Part shown: one piece after another, positions 19,807 through 28,823 of the stretch
Position numbering within the stretch: position 1 is the first letter of the stretch
Layout of the letters: the number at the start of each line of letters is the position of its first letter
NCBI GenBank assembly: GCA_030765535.1
Contig: JAVCCH010000194.1
Coordinates: 1-64,000, forward strand
Reading direction: 5' to 3'
Origin: Candidatus Tenebribacter davisii
GTDB taxonomy: Bacteria > Cloacimonadota > Cloacimonadia > Cloacimonadales > TCS61
Length of the DNA stretch: 64,000 nucleotides
Program-made: the position numbers and the translations under genes
The notes under the pieces: generated by a model
Told to the model about the DNA's origin: nothing
The model's input: the letters and a program-made list of their open reading frames with translations, nothing else
Databases searched by the model: none

Positions 19807-21002
19807 TGAAAGTACTATTGATAAATCATTTCCCGCTACAAGGTTCAGGCAGTGGAATATATACTTTAAATATTGCTCTAGAACTTATCAAAGAGGGTAA
19901 TGAAGTATTTGTTATCGATATCGATTGCAGGAAAGATAAAACTGAATACCCATTCCAGAGAAGAACAATATTGTGTGATAACACAAAGAACGATAATCCT
20001 GATCTAAACTTTAACTTTCCCTGCTTCACAACACATCCACGCAGTTTAAATACCTATTATAATATCTCTGATAAACATGTTTTGCAGTACGTTCAAACGT
20101 ATGTAAGAATAACTCAGGAAGTGGTCGATGAATTTAAACCGAATATTATTCATGCACAACATTTATGGGTTACTCCATTTGCAGCCTTAAAAAGCGGAAT
20201 TCCTTATGTTATTACGGTTCATGGAACAGATCTGATGGGATTTAAGAAAGATAAACGCTATCATAAATATGCCCTAGAAGGTGCAAAAAATGCTGCAAAG
20301 ATCATTACTATTTCCAGACAAGTCCATAATGATACTCTAAAAATATACAAACTGCCGAAAGCTAAACTTGTAATGAATCCGAATGGATTTGATGATGATA
20401 TGTTCCGACCTAAGAATATATCTAAGAAAGATATTTCTGAGAAATTTGGTTTGAATGTTATCCCACAAAAACTGGTTAGTTTTGTCGGGAAATTCACCGA
20501 ATTCAAAGGAATTGATGTTCTCATAAAAGCAGCAAGAAAGGTAACAGATGCAATTCCGGAAGTTGTTTTTGCTTTAGCTGGTGACGGCCAATTGATGGCT
20601 GAAATGAAGCAGTTAAAAGCAGATCTTAAGCTGGAGAATGTCTATTTCCTGGGACATCAAAACCAGGAGGATGTAGCTGACCTGTATTCTGCGGCTGATA
20701 TTTCTGTAGTCCCTTCACGCATCGAACCCTTCGGGCTAGTAGCTATTGAAGCCCTCGGTTGTGGAACTCCCGTAGTTGCCACAAATGCCGGTGGTCTTCC
20801 AGATTTTATTAATAATGAAGTCGGACGGCTTATCCAGATGGAAGATGTAGATGCACTAGCCAATGCGATAATAGAAGAATTGAAAAATAATACTAAACTT
20901 ACAAAGGGTAAATACGCCAGGGAATATGCTGTTAAAAATTATGCCTGGAAGAAAACACTCCAAAATGTTATTGAGACTTATCGTGAAGCGATCGCAACCT
21001 GA
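19806..21002 (+). CDS. GT4 family glycosyltransferase
   Basis: 398 residues, start codon overlapping the previous stop. The N-terminal Rossmann half has GSGSGIYTLNIALELIKEG, and HGTDLMGFKKDKRY is a typical acceptor-side loop. The C-terminal half has the GT-B donor motif (VGKFTEFKGIDVLIKAA, PSRIEPFGLVAIEALGCG), including the E-x7-E pair. A retaining transferase using a nucleotide sugar is expected. Third gene of the plus-strand operon; it converges on another GT4 gene with only 7 bp between, with no obvious terminator hairpin. Confidence 0.88.
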   Translation: MKVLLINHFPLQGSGSGIYTLNIALELIKEGNEVFVIDIDCRKDKTEYPFQRRTILCDNTKNDNPDLNFNFPCFTTHPRSLNTYYNISDKHVLQYVQTYVRITQEVVDEFKPNIIHAQHLWVTPFAALKSGIPYVITVHGTDLMGFKKDKRYHKYALEGAKNAAKIITISRQVHNDTLKIYKLPKAKLVMNPNGFDDDMFRPKNISKKDISEKFGLNVIPQKLVSFVGKFTEFKGIDVLIKAARKVTDAIPEVVFALAGDGQLMAEMKQLKADLKLENVYFLGHQNQEDVADLYSAADISVVPSRIEPFGLVAIEALGCGTPVVATNAGGLPDFINNEVGRLIQMEDVDALANAIIEELKNNTKLTKGKYAREYAVKNYAWKKTLQNVIETYREAIAT

Positions 21003-21009
21003 TATAATT

Positions 21010-22209
21010 CTATTGGGCAATAAGTTCTTTTAAGGTTTTCTCCAGTACCTCAACTCCCTTTTGCCAAGAATATTTTTCCAACATTAATTTCCTGCCATTC
21101 TCAGCCAGTTTTTTGTGTAAAATCTCATCTGTTAAAAGAAGTGAAACCTTATCCGCAAATTCCTGGGCAGTTTCTGCCAGTAGGAACTGTTCTCCATCCT
21201 TGCCGTCAACACCCTGAACACCTAAAGAAGTAGAAACTACAGGTACACCACTGGCCATAGCTTCCAGTGATTTCCCTCGGAAACCTCCGCCTAACCTTAC
21301 AGGGATAACCGAGACTAAAGATCTATCAAAATATGGTTTCACACTCTCGACAAATCCGGTTACAATAACCTTATCTTCTTCGGCATAATCCAAGATCTCC
21401 TGAGGTGGTTTTTGCCCGACAATATAGAATTTCACATCTTTTATCTTTTCCCTAATCAGCGGCAAGATCTCTGTATAGAAATAAACTACAGCATCAACAT
21501 TTGGTTTATGCCCGAAATTCCCCAGGAACATAACTGCATTTTTCTCTGGCTTGCGCTTATCCGGCTTGAAGAAATCAACATCTACTCCATGCGGTACGAT
21601 CTTAACTAGCAAATTTTTATTATAATGCAGAACCTCTTCCCTGCCTTCCGGTGTAAGTGTAAGAGTTAGATCGTCATCAGCATACATTTTGAATTCATAA
21701 GGACGTAAACGAACATAATAAAAAAACGCTTTCACAGCATCCCAGGAAAATGGCTGCTTCTTCATAAGCTTAAGCCTGGCTACTGTATAACATTCATGAA
21801 CCGACATCACCTTCTTAGTAGATTTGGGAATATACTTATTCTTATAGAGATATTGTGCCATCATTGTGAATTCAGAAATTACTACATCATAGTTTTCCTG
21901 GGAAACCATCTCGCCAACTTTCTGTTCCATTTCCCTGGAATACTCCTGCAGCATATAGTTGGGCCGTGCTGAAAAGAAGAAATCAAAGATATTACGCAGA
22001 ATTCCCCTTTTAGCTGGATATGGCACATGTTCCACTCTCTTACAGTATTTGCCAACTGTGTCTATATATTGTTTCTGCTCTTCCCTGATAAAAGAAAGCA
22101 AATGAACTTCATGATCTGCTGAAAGATATTTAACCCGATTGTAAATAATTATAGGACCTCCCACAATACGTGAATGCGGGAAAACCTTTGGAATAAACAG
22201 TATCTTCAT
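21010..22209 (-). CDS. GT4-like glycosyltransferase, opposite strand
   Basis: 399 residues; the ATG at 22209 follows AAAGGAG on the minus strand. GGPIIIYNRVKYLSADHEVHLLSF starts the first Rossmann domain. VMFLGNFGHKPNVDAVVYF, VTGFVESVKPYFDRSLVSV and VRLGGGFRGKSLEAMASGVPVV form the GT-B donor domain of family 4 type enzymes. No transmembrane segment. It is transcribed against the three-gene operon and away from tmRNA. Substrate unknown; grouping suggests the same glycan pathway. Confidence 0.85.
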   Translation of the reverse strand: MKILFIPKVFPHSRIVGGPIIIYNRVKYLSADHEVHLLSFIREEQKQYIDTVGKYCKRVEHVPYPAKRGILRNIFDFFFSARPNYMLQEYSREMEQKVGEMVSQENYDVVISEFTMMAQYLYKNKYIPKSTKKVMSVHECYTVARLKLMKKQPFSWDAVKAFFYYVRLRPYEFKMYADDDLTLTLTPEGREEVLHYNKNLLVKIVPHGVDVDFFKPDKRKPEKNAVMFLGNFGHKPNVDAVVYFYTEILPLIREKIKDVKFYIVGQKPPQEILDYAEEDKVIVTGFVESVKPYFDRSLVSVIPVRLGGGFRGKSLEAMASGVPVVSTSLGVQGVDGKDGEQFLLAETAQEFADKVSLLLTDEILHKKLAENGRKLMLEKYSWQKGVEVLEKTLKELIAQ

Positions 22210-22365
22210 AATATGTCTCCTTTCATCTTTTTTCTATTTCTATTCATCTTTCGTGTCAAGATGAAAAATAATTCCTTTAAATTAATTGATGATACCTTCG
22301 ATAGAAATAAAAATAAACCAGTTACTTTCATCTTTTATTTTGACATTAGAACTTTCATAATTAGT

Positions 22366-22395
22366 TTGTCTCAAGATATTAGTTCTTTATATAAA
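22366..22395 (+). promoter_or_regulatory. Promoter of the tmRNA gene
   Basis: TTGTCT at 22366-22371 and TATAAA at 22390-22395 are separated by 18 bp. The -10 box ends 5 bp before the mature 5' end of tmRNA at 22401, which fits a sigma-70-type promoter. Confidence 0.65.
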
Positions 22396-22400
22396 CATAC

Positions 22401-22753
22401 GGGGGTGTCCTGGTTTCGACAGGGATAAAGGGGATTGCTGATGCATGCCGAGAAGATTACCTACTCGTTAATCACGGTGATAAACAAATTAAACGCAAAC
22501 GATAACTTTGCACTAGCTGCCTAAGTGTAGCTACGGTTCCTGCCTGACTTTGTTGTTAGGTCGGCAGATAACCGCCATAATTAGCAACTATAAACGACAG
22601 ATGTCTATGATGTCGTCCGAAATTCTATAGACGTGTTTTCCTGCTTGGTTTGACTGTTTCCCTTTGGGAAAGCGAGATTAAAAACAGCTAAGCATGTAGA
22701 TTCGGCTTTTGACTTATTTTTGGACGCGGGTTCGATTCCCGCCACCTCCACCA
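22401..22753 (+). ncRNA. ssrA: Transfer-messenger RNA (tmRNA)
   Basis: The 5' end GGGGGTGTCCTGGTTTCGAC and the 3' end with a T arm (GCGGGTTCGATTCCCGC) and CACCTCCACCA form the tRNA-like domain; GGGGGTG pairs with CACCTCC over 7 bp with one G-U. The tag frame is visible at 22495-22524: GCA resume codon, coding ANDNFALAA, then TAA. The tag is nine residues with the LAA protease-recognition end. tmRNA rescues stalled ribosomes with SmpB; no smpB is in this window. CCA is encoded. Confidence 0.96.
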
Positions 22754-22756
22754 TTA

Positions 22757-22819
22757 TTCGCTTGAAGCGGAGCGAAATGTGAAGAATGTCACGCCGTAAT
22801 AGCTTTAGCTATGAAGGCG
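22757..22819 (+). repeat. Two short hairpins between tmRNA and the GIY-YIG gene
   Basis: The first inverted repeat TTCGCT (22757-22762) / AGCGAA (22771-22776) begins 4 bases after the tmRNA CCA. The second combines CGCC (22792-22795) with GGCG (22816-22819) around an inner perfect ATAGCT-TT-AGCTAT stem. Neither has a T run, so they are not clear terminators. They may be REP-like or processing structures associated with the GIY-YIG gene. Confidence 0.45.
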
Positions 22820-22875
22820 GACAAAAACTATAAAGTATTAACCCGCTCCAAGTCTACGACTCGGCAGGCCAATTT

Positions 22876-23124
22876 ATGAAAGAATTTTATTTTGTTTACA
22901 TCTTAGAATCTATATTACAACCTGAAAATTATTACACAGGGCAGACTAAAGATGTTATCTCCAGATTAAAAAAACACAACGAAGGCGGATGTCCTCATAC
23001 AGCAAAATTCAAACCCTGGCAAATTAAGAATTACTTCGCTTTTAATTCAAAAGAAAAAGCTCTAAAATTTGAGAAATACTTGAAATCTGGATCAGGAAGG
23101 GAATTTGCCAGAAGACATTTCTGA
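22876..23124 (+). CDS. Small GIY-YIG nuclease-family protein
   Basis: 82 residues, a single GIY-YIG domain: FVYILES and NYYTGQTKDVISRLKKHNEG supply the two half motifs and the conserved Arg, and FEKYLKSGSGREFARRHF is the usual C-terminal end. A Glu for metal binding may be Glu67 or Glu76. Proteins of this small (UPF0213-like) type are frequent next to RNA genes in this part of the bacterial tree and may be mobile or repair-associated; function is unproven. The ribosome site is weak. It lies directly after tmRNA. Confidence 0.75.
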   Translation: MKEFYFVYILESILQPENYYTGQTKDVISRLKKHNEGGCPHTAKFKPWQIKNYFAFNSKEKALKFEKYLKSGSGREFARRHF

Positions 23125-23247
23125 GTTTAGCAATATACGAATACTGTCACACCATTCTAGATTTATTATTCTTGACGAATTCGAACTAGAGACTTTTAGG
23201 ATTCTCGGTGAAATGGCACTTTTATTTAGGGTGGTGTAATTAATACA

Positions 23248-25161
23248 ATGCATAGACTCAAATTTTATTCGTTGATCGATATGTCTATTAGACATAATCT
23301 TATTAAACTTTTAGAAATCGTTAAAAACTTCGACGATACAAAGCAAGATTACACAATAAATGAAATCATAGAATTTTATAATGTCACTATATTTATCAAT
23401 AATAATCTATTCTTAACAAAGTGGTCAGAAGATGAAGTAAAGTTAATCAAGGATTCAAACAAGCAATTTAAAATCCTAATCAATAAATTATTTAGTTCTA
23501 TTTCTGGTATTAACTTAGGACAATTATACGATACGATTGATTGGAATTACAAAGACAATTTTTGGGAAATCATTGAAAAGTTTAATACATTTAATGTATT
23601 TACCGAAAATGAATTTATTAAATTTATTAATCAGAACTCGCCCGATTTAAGAAACATCCTGCGTAACAAAAAAACAGTATCTCATTTTGATACTGCTGTT
23701 AAAGGCTATATCATGTCCAATCCTATAAATACAGAAGTATTAATAGATAACTTTGAAGTTCATGATAATCAATTTGCATTACATTTACCCAAATCATTAT
23801 CCATTAAAGATAAAGAACTTTTGATTGTCAGTTACATTAACAGTTCAAATCCAAATCTTAATTACTTACGTTTATTAGCCATTATTCAAAATAATAAAGA
23901 TAAGATAGTAATATCAGATAAAGTTCGTTTGACCGCAATAAAAAAAACACAAGAGATTGAGAACAGAATGTTCGCAAATAGAAGTGGATTTAATGTAAAT
24001 CTTGCAGTAAAATTCAGAGAACAAGAAGAAAAAGTTCTTGTTAAATCAGACAAACATTCATTCGAATACTCATATAGTACAAAGTGGATTAAAGAAAACA
24101 ATGATTATTCTACTCTTTTAATTAATTTCATTCATTTATTTAAATATGTAGATCAGCAAATGAGGATTTCTTTAACAAAGAATATTTCAGAAATGGGAAC
24201 AATTGAGAGAATAGTAATCTTACGCTCTCAAAATTCATATAGTCCAGGTATGGGTTTTATTAATAAAAATAATATGGCAAATCTTCAAATGATTGGCTAT
24301 TATAATCAATTAGAGCAAATGGATATCTTTTTAGAGGATATTATTGAGTGGTTTTTTCAAGAATATCTTTTAACTGAATTTAAGGCACAAGATTATCGAA
24401 TAAAAATTCCGTCAAAGGAAGCTAAATATTTCGAAAAATGTAGATCTATTTTACCAGAGATGGAAAGTATTTTGAAACAATTTAATCTTTATGTCGACGA
24501 CGGAAAGATAGACCACGAATTACTTCAGATATCTTCAGAACATTTACTTCTTAGAAATTGTAAGAGCTTAATTGAAAAAAAATACATTTATGCCGATAAT
24601 AACGATTTTCAAAGGATAACTCATTACTTTTTCTCAGATCAGTGTATGTTAGCATATATTGAAAGAATTTCCAAAAGATATAATAATTTTTATGAATTAA
24701 TTCGAAAAGAGTCAATAAACATGGATGATTTTGCTGATTATCAAATTCCTGACTTAAACTGGCTATTAGAAAATAATTTTATTGAAATTAAAGATAACAA
24801 AATTGGTTTTTCTAACTTAATCCAAATCTTAATCTTAAAAGATTTATATTTCAACGATGTTATTAATTACTTACGGTATCCTCCAGAAATACGAACAGAA
24901 ATTGATAAATTTATTGATAAAGGCTTATTAAAATCGGAATCATCCTTATTTTCAAAACCCGAGCAAGATTATTTAAACTATCATTTAAATAAATCGACAT
25001 TTAATGATTCATTAGATTTACGTAACAAATATAGTCACGGTACTCAACCAAATGATAAAAATGATGAAGATATACACAAGGTTAATTATATGATAATTTT
25101 GAAATTACTTATTTTGATTATCTTTAAAATTAATGATGAATTTTGTCTTGCAGATGAATAA
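23248..25161 (+). CDS. Large uncharacterised protein with C-terminal HEPN-like Rx4H motif
   Basis: 637 residues, no signal peptide, no membrane helix, very Lys/Asn/Ile-rich and AT-rich compared with the flanking core genes. I do not recognise the N-terminal 500 residues. Near the end LDLRNKYSHGTQ contains Arg592 and His597 in the Rx4H arrangement typical of HEPN ribonuclease domains, followed by a hydrophobic helix (YMIILKLLILIIF), as in abortive-infection and ApeA-like HEPN proteins. This supports, but does not prove, an RNA-targeting defence or stress role. The start at 23248 has only a weak GGTGGTG ribosome site; Met12 is an alternative. Its position beside tmRNA and a GIY-YIG gene suggests an acquired patch. 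Confidence 0.6.
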   Translation: MHRLKFYSLIDMSIRHNLIKLLEIVKNFDDTKQDYTINEIIEFYNVTIFINNNLFLTKWSEDEVKLIKDSNKQFKILINKLFSSISGINLGQLYDTIDWNYKDNFWEIIEKFNTFNVFTENEFIKFINQNSPDLRNILRNKKTVSHFDTAVKGYIMSNPINTEVLIDNFEVHDNQFALHLPKSLSIKDKELLIVSYINSSNPNLNYLRLLAIIQNNKDKIVISDKVRLTAIKKTQEIENRMFANRSGFNVNLAVKFREQEEKVLVKSDKHSFEYSYSTKWIKENNDYSTLLINFIHLFKYVDQQMRISLTKNISEMGTIERIVILRSQNSYSPGMGFINKNNMANLQMIGYYNQLEQMDIFLEDIIEWFFQEYLLTEFKAQDYRIKIPSKEAKYFEKCRSILPEMESILKQFNLYVDDGKIDHELLQISSEHLLLRNCKSLIEKKYIYADNNDFQRITHYFFSDQCMLAYIERISKRYNNFYELIRKESINMDDFADYQIPDLNWLLENNFIEIKDNKIGFSNLIQILILKDLYFNDVINYLRYPPEIRTEIDKFIDKGLLKSESSLFSKPEQDYLNYHLNKSTFNDSLDLRNKYSHGTQPNDKNDEDIHKVNYMIILKLLILIIFKINDEFCLADE

Positions 25162-25339
25162 TCGAAATTCGATTGTTCTTTCACAGTGCAATGCTGGGTG
25201 TTATCTTTTACTTAGTTGAATATCTGCATACAGCATAATTCAAATCCTGGAAATTATTATCTTTTGTGTCCTTCAATTTTCAATGCTTTCCACTTCCCCA
25301 CTATTACCTTAAAGATAAAAATACTAAATTCTTATTGAC

Positions 25340-25361
25340 AGTTTGACAAATTCGTCAAACT
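25340..25361. promoter_or_regulatory. Palindromic operator in front of the ArsR-type gene
   Basis: A perfect 8-bp inverted repeat, AGTTTGAC (25340-25347) and GTCAAACT (25354-25361), with a 6-bp spacer. A TTGACA -35 box (25335-25340) abuts it, so a bound dimeric repressor would occlude the promoter. It lies 22 bp before the regulator start, consistent with autorepression. Confidence 0.75.
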
Positions 25362-25382
25362 TGCAATCAAAAGGAGAACATA

Positions 25383-25703
25383 ATGAGTTATTCAAAAGAA
25401 AAGTATGAAATGCTGTCGGATATTTTAAAGGCAACTGCCCATCCGGTAAGATTATATATCCTGGAAACCTTATCAGAAAAAAAACTATGCGTCAAAGAAT
25501 TTGCTGACGAATTGAATTTTGATATTTCCACTATATCAAAGCATCTGACTCAAATGAAGAATAGCGGTCTTATATATGATCAGCGGGAAGGAAACTGCGT
25601 ATATTATTATATTCGTTGTGACTGTGTTGCCCGTTTCTTAATTGCAGCAAAAGATATTTTACTCACTAATCTGGCTAGAGAAAAAGAACTAATAAACAAA
25701 TAG
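25383..25703 (+). CDS. ArsR-family metal/thiol-responsive repressor
   Basis: 106 residues, AAAGGAG ribosome site. It has the winged helix of the ArsR/SmtB family (TAHPVRLYILETLSE, KEFADELNFDISTISKHLTQMKNSGLI, REGNCVYYYIR). Cysteines at KLCVKEF in the recognition region and in NCVYYYIRCDCV could bind arsenite or another soft metal, or sense redox state. First gene of a three-gene cassette with a thiol protein and a permease; the palindrome at 25340 is the probable binding site. Inducer not determinable from sequence. Confidence 0.88.
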   Translation: MSYSKEKYEMLSDILKATAHPVRLYILETLSEKKLCVKEFADELNFDISTISKHLTQMKNSGLIYDQREGNCVYYYIRCDCVARFLIAAKDILLTNLAREKELINK

Positions 25704-25714
25704 GAAAAAATAAA

Positions 25715-25948
25715 ATGAAGATAGAAGTATTAGGCTCAAACTGTAAAAGATGCAAATCATTAGAAGAGATCGTTAGAAAAGTTGTAAGTAATAATAATAT
25801 CGAAGCAGAGATCGAAAAAATTACAGACCTGCAAATTATAATGAACTATGGTGTTATGAACATTCCCGCCCTGGTAGTGGATGGTATAGTAAAATCAACC
25901 GGGAAAGTACCTAAGGCAAAACAGATCCTCGGATTTATAAAAGGTTGA
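25715..25948 (+). CDS. Small thioredoxin-like redox-active disulfide protein
   Basis: 77 residues. The N-terminal strand and motif EVLGSNCKRCKSLEE give a CxxC pair (Cys10, Cys13), and the central MNIPALVVDG cis-Pro loop is that of the thioredoxin fold (MTH895-like small family). It lies 11 bp after the ArsR-type gene and its stop overlaps the region immediately before the permease start, so the three are one transcription unit. It probably passes or holds thiol-bound metal or metalloid, or reduces the substrate, for the permease. Role inferred from context. Confidence 0.85.
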   Translation: MKIEVLGSNCKRCKSLEEIVRKVVSNNNIEAEIEKITDLQIIMNYGVMNIPALVVDGIVKSTGKVPKAKQILGFIKG

Positions 25949-25950
25949 AT

Positions 25951-26907
25951 ATGTTCCAATTCTTAGAAACATTTGCTGAATATATTACAAACCTGGTTGG
26001 ATTAGATCCAACCTCTCACTGGGGTGAAGCCTTAATATTCTTTATTTATGACACTTTGAAGATCATCATTCTATTGAACATAATGATATTTTTGATCTCG
26101 TATCTCCGCTCATACATAAATCCGAACCGTTTGAAAAAGGTTATCTCGAAGGTAAACGGTATTGGAGGTCACTTCCTGGCATCGATCTTCGGGATCGTAA
26201 CTCCGTTTTGCTCCTGCTCATCAGTTCCCATGTTCATTGCTTTTGTGGAAGCCGGCATACCGGTTGGTGTTACACTCTCCTTTCTCATCACCTCCCCGAT
26301 CGTAAATGAAGCTGCTTTTGCTATATTACTGGCTTCTTTTGGTTGGAAGATAGCGCTGATCTATGTATTGTGCGGTGTCTTTGTAGGCGTAACGGGAGGA
26401 CTTATAATTGGCCGGTTCAAACCTGAAAGATGGGTAGAATCATATGTTTTTGATATGAAGTTCAATAACTCAAATGGTGATCAGTTCTCTTCTCAAAAAG
26501 ATCGGATCAGCTGGGCTTTTGAGCAAGTAAAGGACATTGTAAGCAGAGTCTGGTATTTTGTTTTGATCGGTATCGGTATTGGAGCTGTTATACATGGTTG
26601 GATTCCAAATGGTGCACTGGCAAAATATGCTGGTGCGGATAATCCTTTCTCTGTAATTGTTGCCACCATATTCGGCATTCCCCTTTATTCCAATGCTTTG
26701 GGAACAATCCCTATCGCTGAAGCCTTGATAAGTAAAGGTGTAGGTATTGGAACTGCTTTGGCTTTCATGATGGCTGTTACCGCTCTTTCACTACCGGAAT
26801 GCATAATCCTTAAAAAGGTAATTAAACCAAAACTGATCGGTATTTTCATAATTACCACCGGTATCGGTATTATCTTCACAGGTTACCTGATCAACTTCTT
26901 ATTTTAA
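25951..26907 (+). CDS. Permease of the UPF0718/ArsP-like family
   Basis: 318 residues from ATG 25951, which I prefer to the TTG 6 bases upstream because AAAGG lies 6 bases before it. About eight to ten hydrophobic segments. The family hallmark is clear: TPFCSCSSVPMFIAFVEAGI, then SFLITSPIVNEAAF. Members export trivalent organoarsenicals or other thiol-reactive species, and the CSCSS cysteines are thought to bind substrate. It completes the ArsR/thiol protein/permease cassette. A second half repeats the pattern (GIPLYSNALGTIPI). The substrate could be arsenic, another metalloid or a thiol compound. Confidence 0.85.
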   Translation: MFQFLETFAEYITNLVGLDPTSHWGEALIFFIYDTLKIIILLNIMIFLISYLRSYINPNRLKKVISKVNGIGGHFLASIFGIVTPFCSCSSVPMFIAFVEAGIPVGVTLSFLITSPIVNEAAFAILLASFGWKIALIYVLCGVFVGVTGGLIIGRFKPERWVESYVFDMKFNNSNGDQFSSQKDRISWAFEQVKDIVSRVWYFVLIGIGIGAVIHGWIPNGALAKYAGADNPFSVIVATIFGIPLYSNALGTIPIAEALISKGVGIGTALAFMMAVTALSLPECIILKKVIKPKLIGIFIITTGIGIIFTGYLINFLF

Positions 26908-26991
26908 AGATCAAAGTGTTAAGGTAACGTAAGATTATTTTTATATGTTCTTTTGTTTCACTCTCAACTTTGAGAGATTTAATGAAAGGTG

Positions 26992-28149
26992 CTATTTAGG
27001 AGAAACCTTAACTTTTCCTGATTTCTTGAGTGCGGAAAGGTAGAAGGTGATAGCTAAGATTACAACCGCACAAAATATGGGTATAAGATAAGAGTAATTA
27101 ATACTGTGATCACCTATTACACCCATAGAGCCGGAAATTATTACGTTACCAATACTGGCAAAGGCAAATACCATACCATTGAAAAGTCCAACTTCACGTG
27201 GTGGCAGTTTCTGTACCGAATATTTTTGCATCAGCGGGAAGGTTGGTGCCATTGCTGCTGCCAGCAAAACAAAGAATATAGGTTTACTACTTAATAGAAG
27301 TAAAACCAGGAAAACTATCGACAATATACTGCTGAGTTTAGCAGAATTCAGTTTACCCAGTAACTTTTCCATAAATTGTATCATCAATCTGGATATTGTA
27401 AATACTATCCAGTAGAAACTGAGCATCAACGAAGCGAACTGGACACTATGCCCCATCGCATCACTTAGCAGGTTACCGCTCCACATCACTATTCCCTGCT
27501 CACTTCCAGCCTGGAATATAATGATAATGAGCACAGGCAGAACGAAACTTTTACGGATGATGCTAAAAGCTTCTTTAAATTTTATATTATCATATTTTCT
27601 ATTCTCAATTAAACTTGTGGAAGCTACGTAAGCTATGAAACCTATAAACATAACAACAAGAAGATAGTAGAAATAACGATAATTTATTTCATGTTTAAGC
27701 AGTACACTGATGACAGCCGGAGTAATGATTCCACCAATACCGAAGAAAGCATGGAACACCCCGTAATTCTGGTACTTCAGTTTAATATGAGCAAAAATGG
27801 TCGAGGTATTAGTGAGACCGAAAGCAGTGGAAATACCAATGAGTGTAATGCCGATAAGGAAAAGATAAATATTACTGGAAAAAGCCAATAAAATGCTGGC
27901 AAATAGACTTATCAACAGGAAATAAAGGTTTAGTCTTTTCAAACCCAGTCGAGCAGATACAGAAGCAATGATAACATTGGTTATGAATCCGCCAAGTGTA
28001 CTGATGATGGGAATAATAGCAGATTGAGCTATAGAGAGATCATACTCTTTCTGAAAAGTCGTAATAAGCGCTGGAATGGATACGGCAGCCATTGAGAGAG
28101 CTATCATCTGCGCCAGAATTAGTACTCTTATTTTTCTATCTTTATCCAT
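26992..28149 (-). CDS. Major facilitator superfamily transporter
   Basis: 385 residues with about twelve predicted transmembrane segments. The loop after helix 2 (SVSARLGLKRLNLYF) is the degenerate A motif of MFS proteins, and the duplicated six-helix layout and central loop (LIENRKYDNIKFKEAF) fit. Substrate cannot be told. It converges on the permease gene, with an 84-bp gap containing a short CTCTCAA/TTGAGAG hairpin, and diverges from the ferritin-like gene. Confidence 0.85.
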   Translation of the reverse strand: MDKDRKIRVLILAQMIALSMAAVSIPALITTFQKEYDLSIAQSAIIPIISTLGGFITNVIIASVSARLGLKRLNLYFLLISLFASILLAFSSNIYLFLIGITLIGISTAFGLTNTSTIFAHIKLKYQNYGVFHAFFGIGGIITPAVISVLLKHEINYRYFYYLLVVMFIGFIAYVASTSLIENRKYDNIKFKEAFSIIRKSFVLPVLIIIIFQAGSEQGIVMWSGNLLSDAMGHSVQFASLMLSFYWIVFTISRLMIQFMEKLLGKLNSAKLSSILSIVFLVLLLLSSKPIFFVLLAAAMAPTFPLMQKYSVQKLPPREVGLFNGMVFAFASIGNVIISGSMGVIGDHSINYSYLIPIFCAVVILAITFYLSALKKSGKVKVSPK

Positions 28150-28293
28150 TTATAACCACAATTTGACCTTTAAACTTTTTTCTTAAATTTTAAAGAAGGT
28201 TTCATCCGTCAATGTAAAAAAAACAGGGTAAATTATAAATAACTTGGCAATAAATATCCTGATTATATATTATCCAAAAAAATAGGAGGAGAA

Positions 28294-28776
28294 ATGAAAG
28301 ATCTATTAGCAGCTATAAAAGATGCCATGCGTGGTGAAATGGACAGTATAAATATTTACAAACACGCACTTGCAAACACAAATGATGAAGAAGTAAAAGC
28401 ATTTTTTGAGAATAGAGTTAAAGAAGAGAAGGAACATTACAACTACCTGGTAGATCATTACAGTTCACTTACAAATGATAAAGCACTGAAGAAAATAGAA
28501 TTTACTGAAGGTGAAAATCTGATTTTTTCGGAAAATTTCAAACGCAGGATCGGTGAGAGCCAGATCTTGTTCTCAGCTATTTCCGTGGCTACCATGCTGG
28601 AGAAGAACGCTTTTGAATTTTACGGTAGAGCAGCTGAAAAGACTAAAGATATACAGATGAAAGAATTCTTTAATAAAATGGCTACCTGGGAAAAACAGCA
28701 TTATGATGATCTTCTGGAAATTGCAGAAGAATCGGAGCAGTATTATTGGCAACAGAACAGATTTGAACCATTTTAA
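28294..28776 (+). CDS. Ferritin-like (rubrerythrin-type) di-iron protein
   Basis: 160 residues after AGGAGG. It is a four-helix bundle with the metal ligands spread over two repeats: GEMDSINIYKHAL, EEKEHYNYL (ExxH), MLEKNAFEFYGRAA and WEKQHYDDLLEI (ExxH). There is no rubredoxin C-terminal domain, so it is the short VIT/ferritin-like form. Such proteins reduce peroxide or store iron in anaerobes. It is followed by a hairpin with a short T run and then selD. Cofactor inferred from motif. Confidence 0.85.
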   Translation: MKDLLAAIKDAMRGEMDSINIYKHALANTNDEEVKAFFENRVKEEKEHYNYLVDHYSSLTNDKALKKIEFTEGENLIFSENFKRRIGESQILFSAISVATMLEKNAFEFYGRAAEKTKDIQMKEFFNKMATWEKQHYDDLLEIAEESEQYYWQQNRFEPF

Positions 28777-28823
28777 GAAAATATTATATTAGAAAAACGT
28801 TGGAATATGCTGTTAACAGCACT

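Noticed and set aside
22754-25382. Integrated element with a repeated tmRNA 3' end (attL/attR)
   Set aside because: I looked for a second copy of the T-arm/CCTCCACCA end downstream up to the ArsR operator and saw none, and no integrase gene is present. The patch may be an island relic only.
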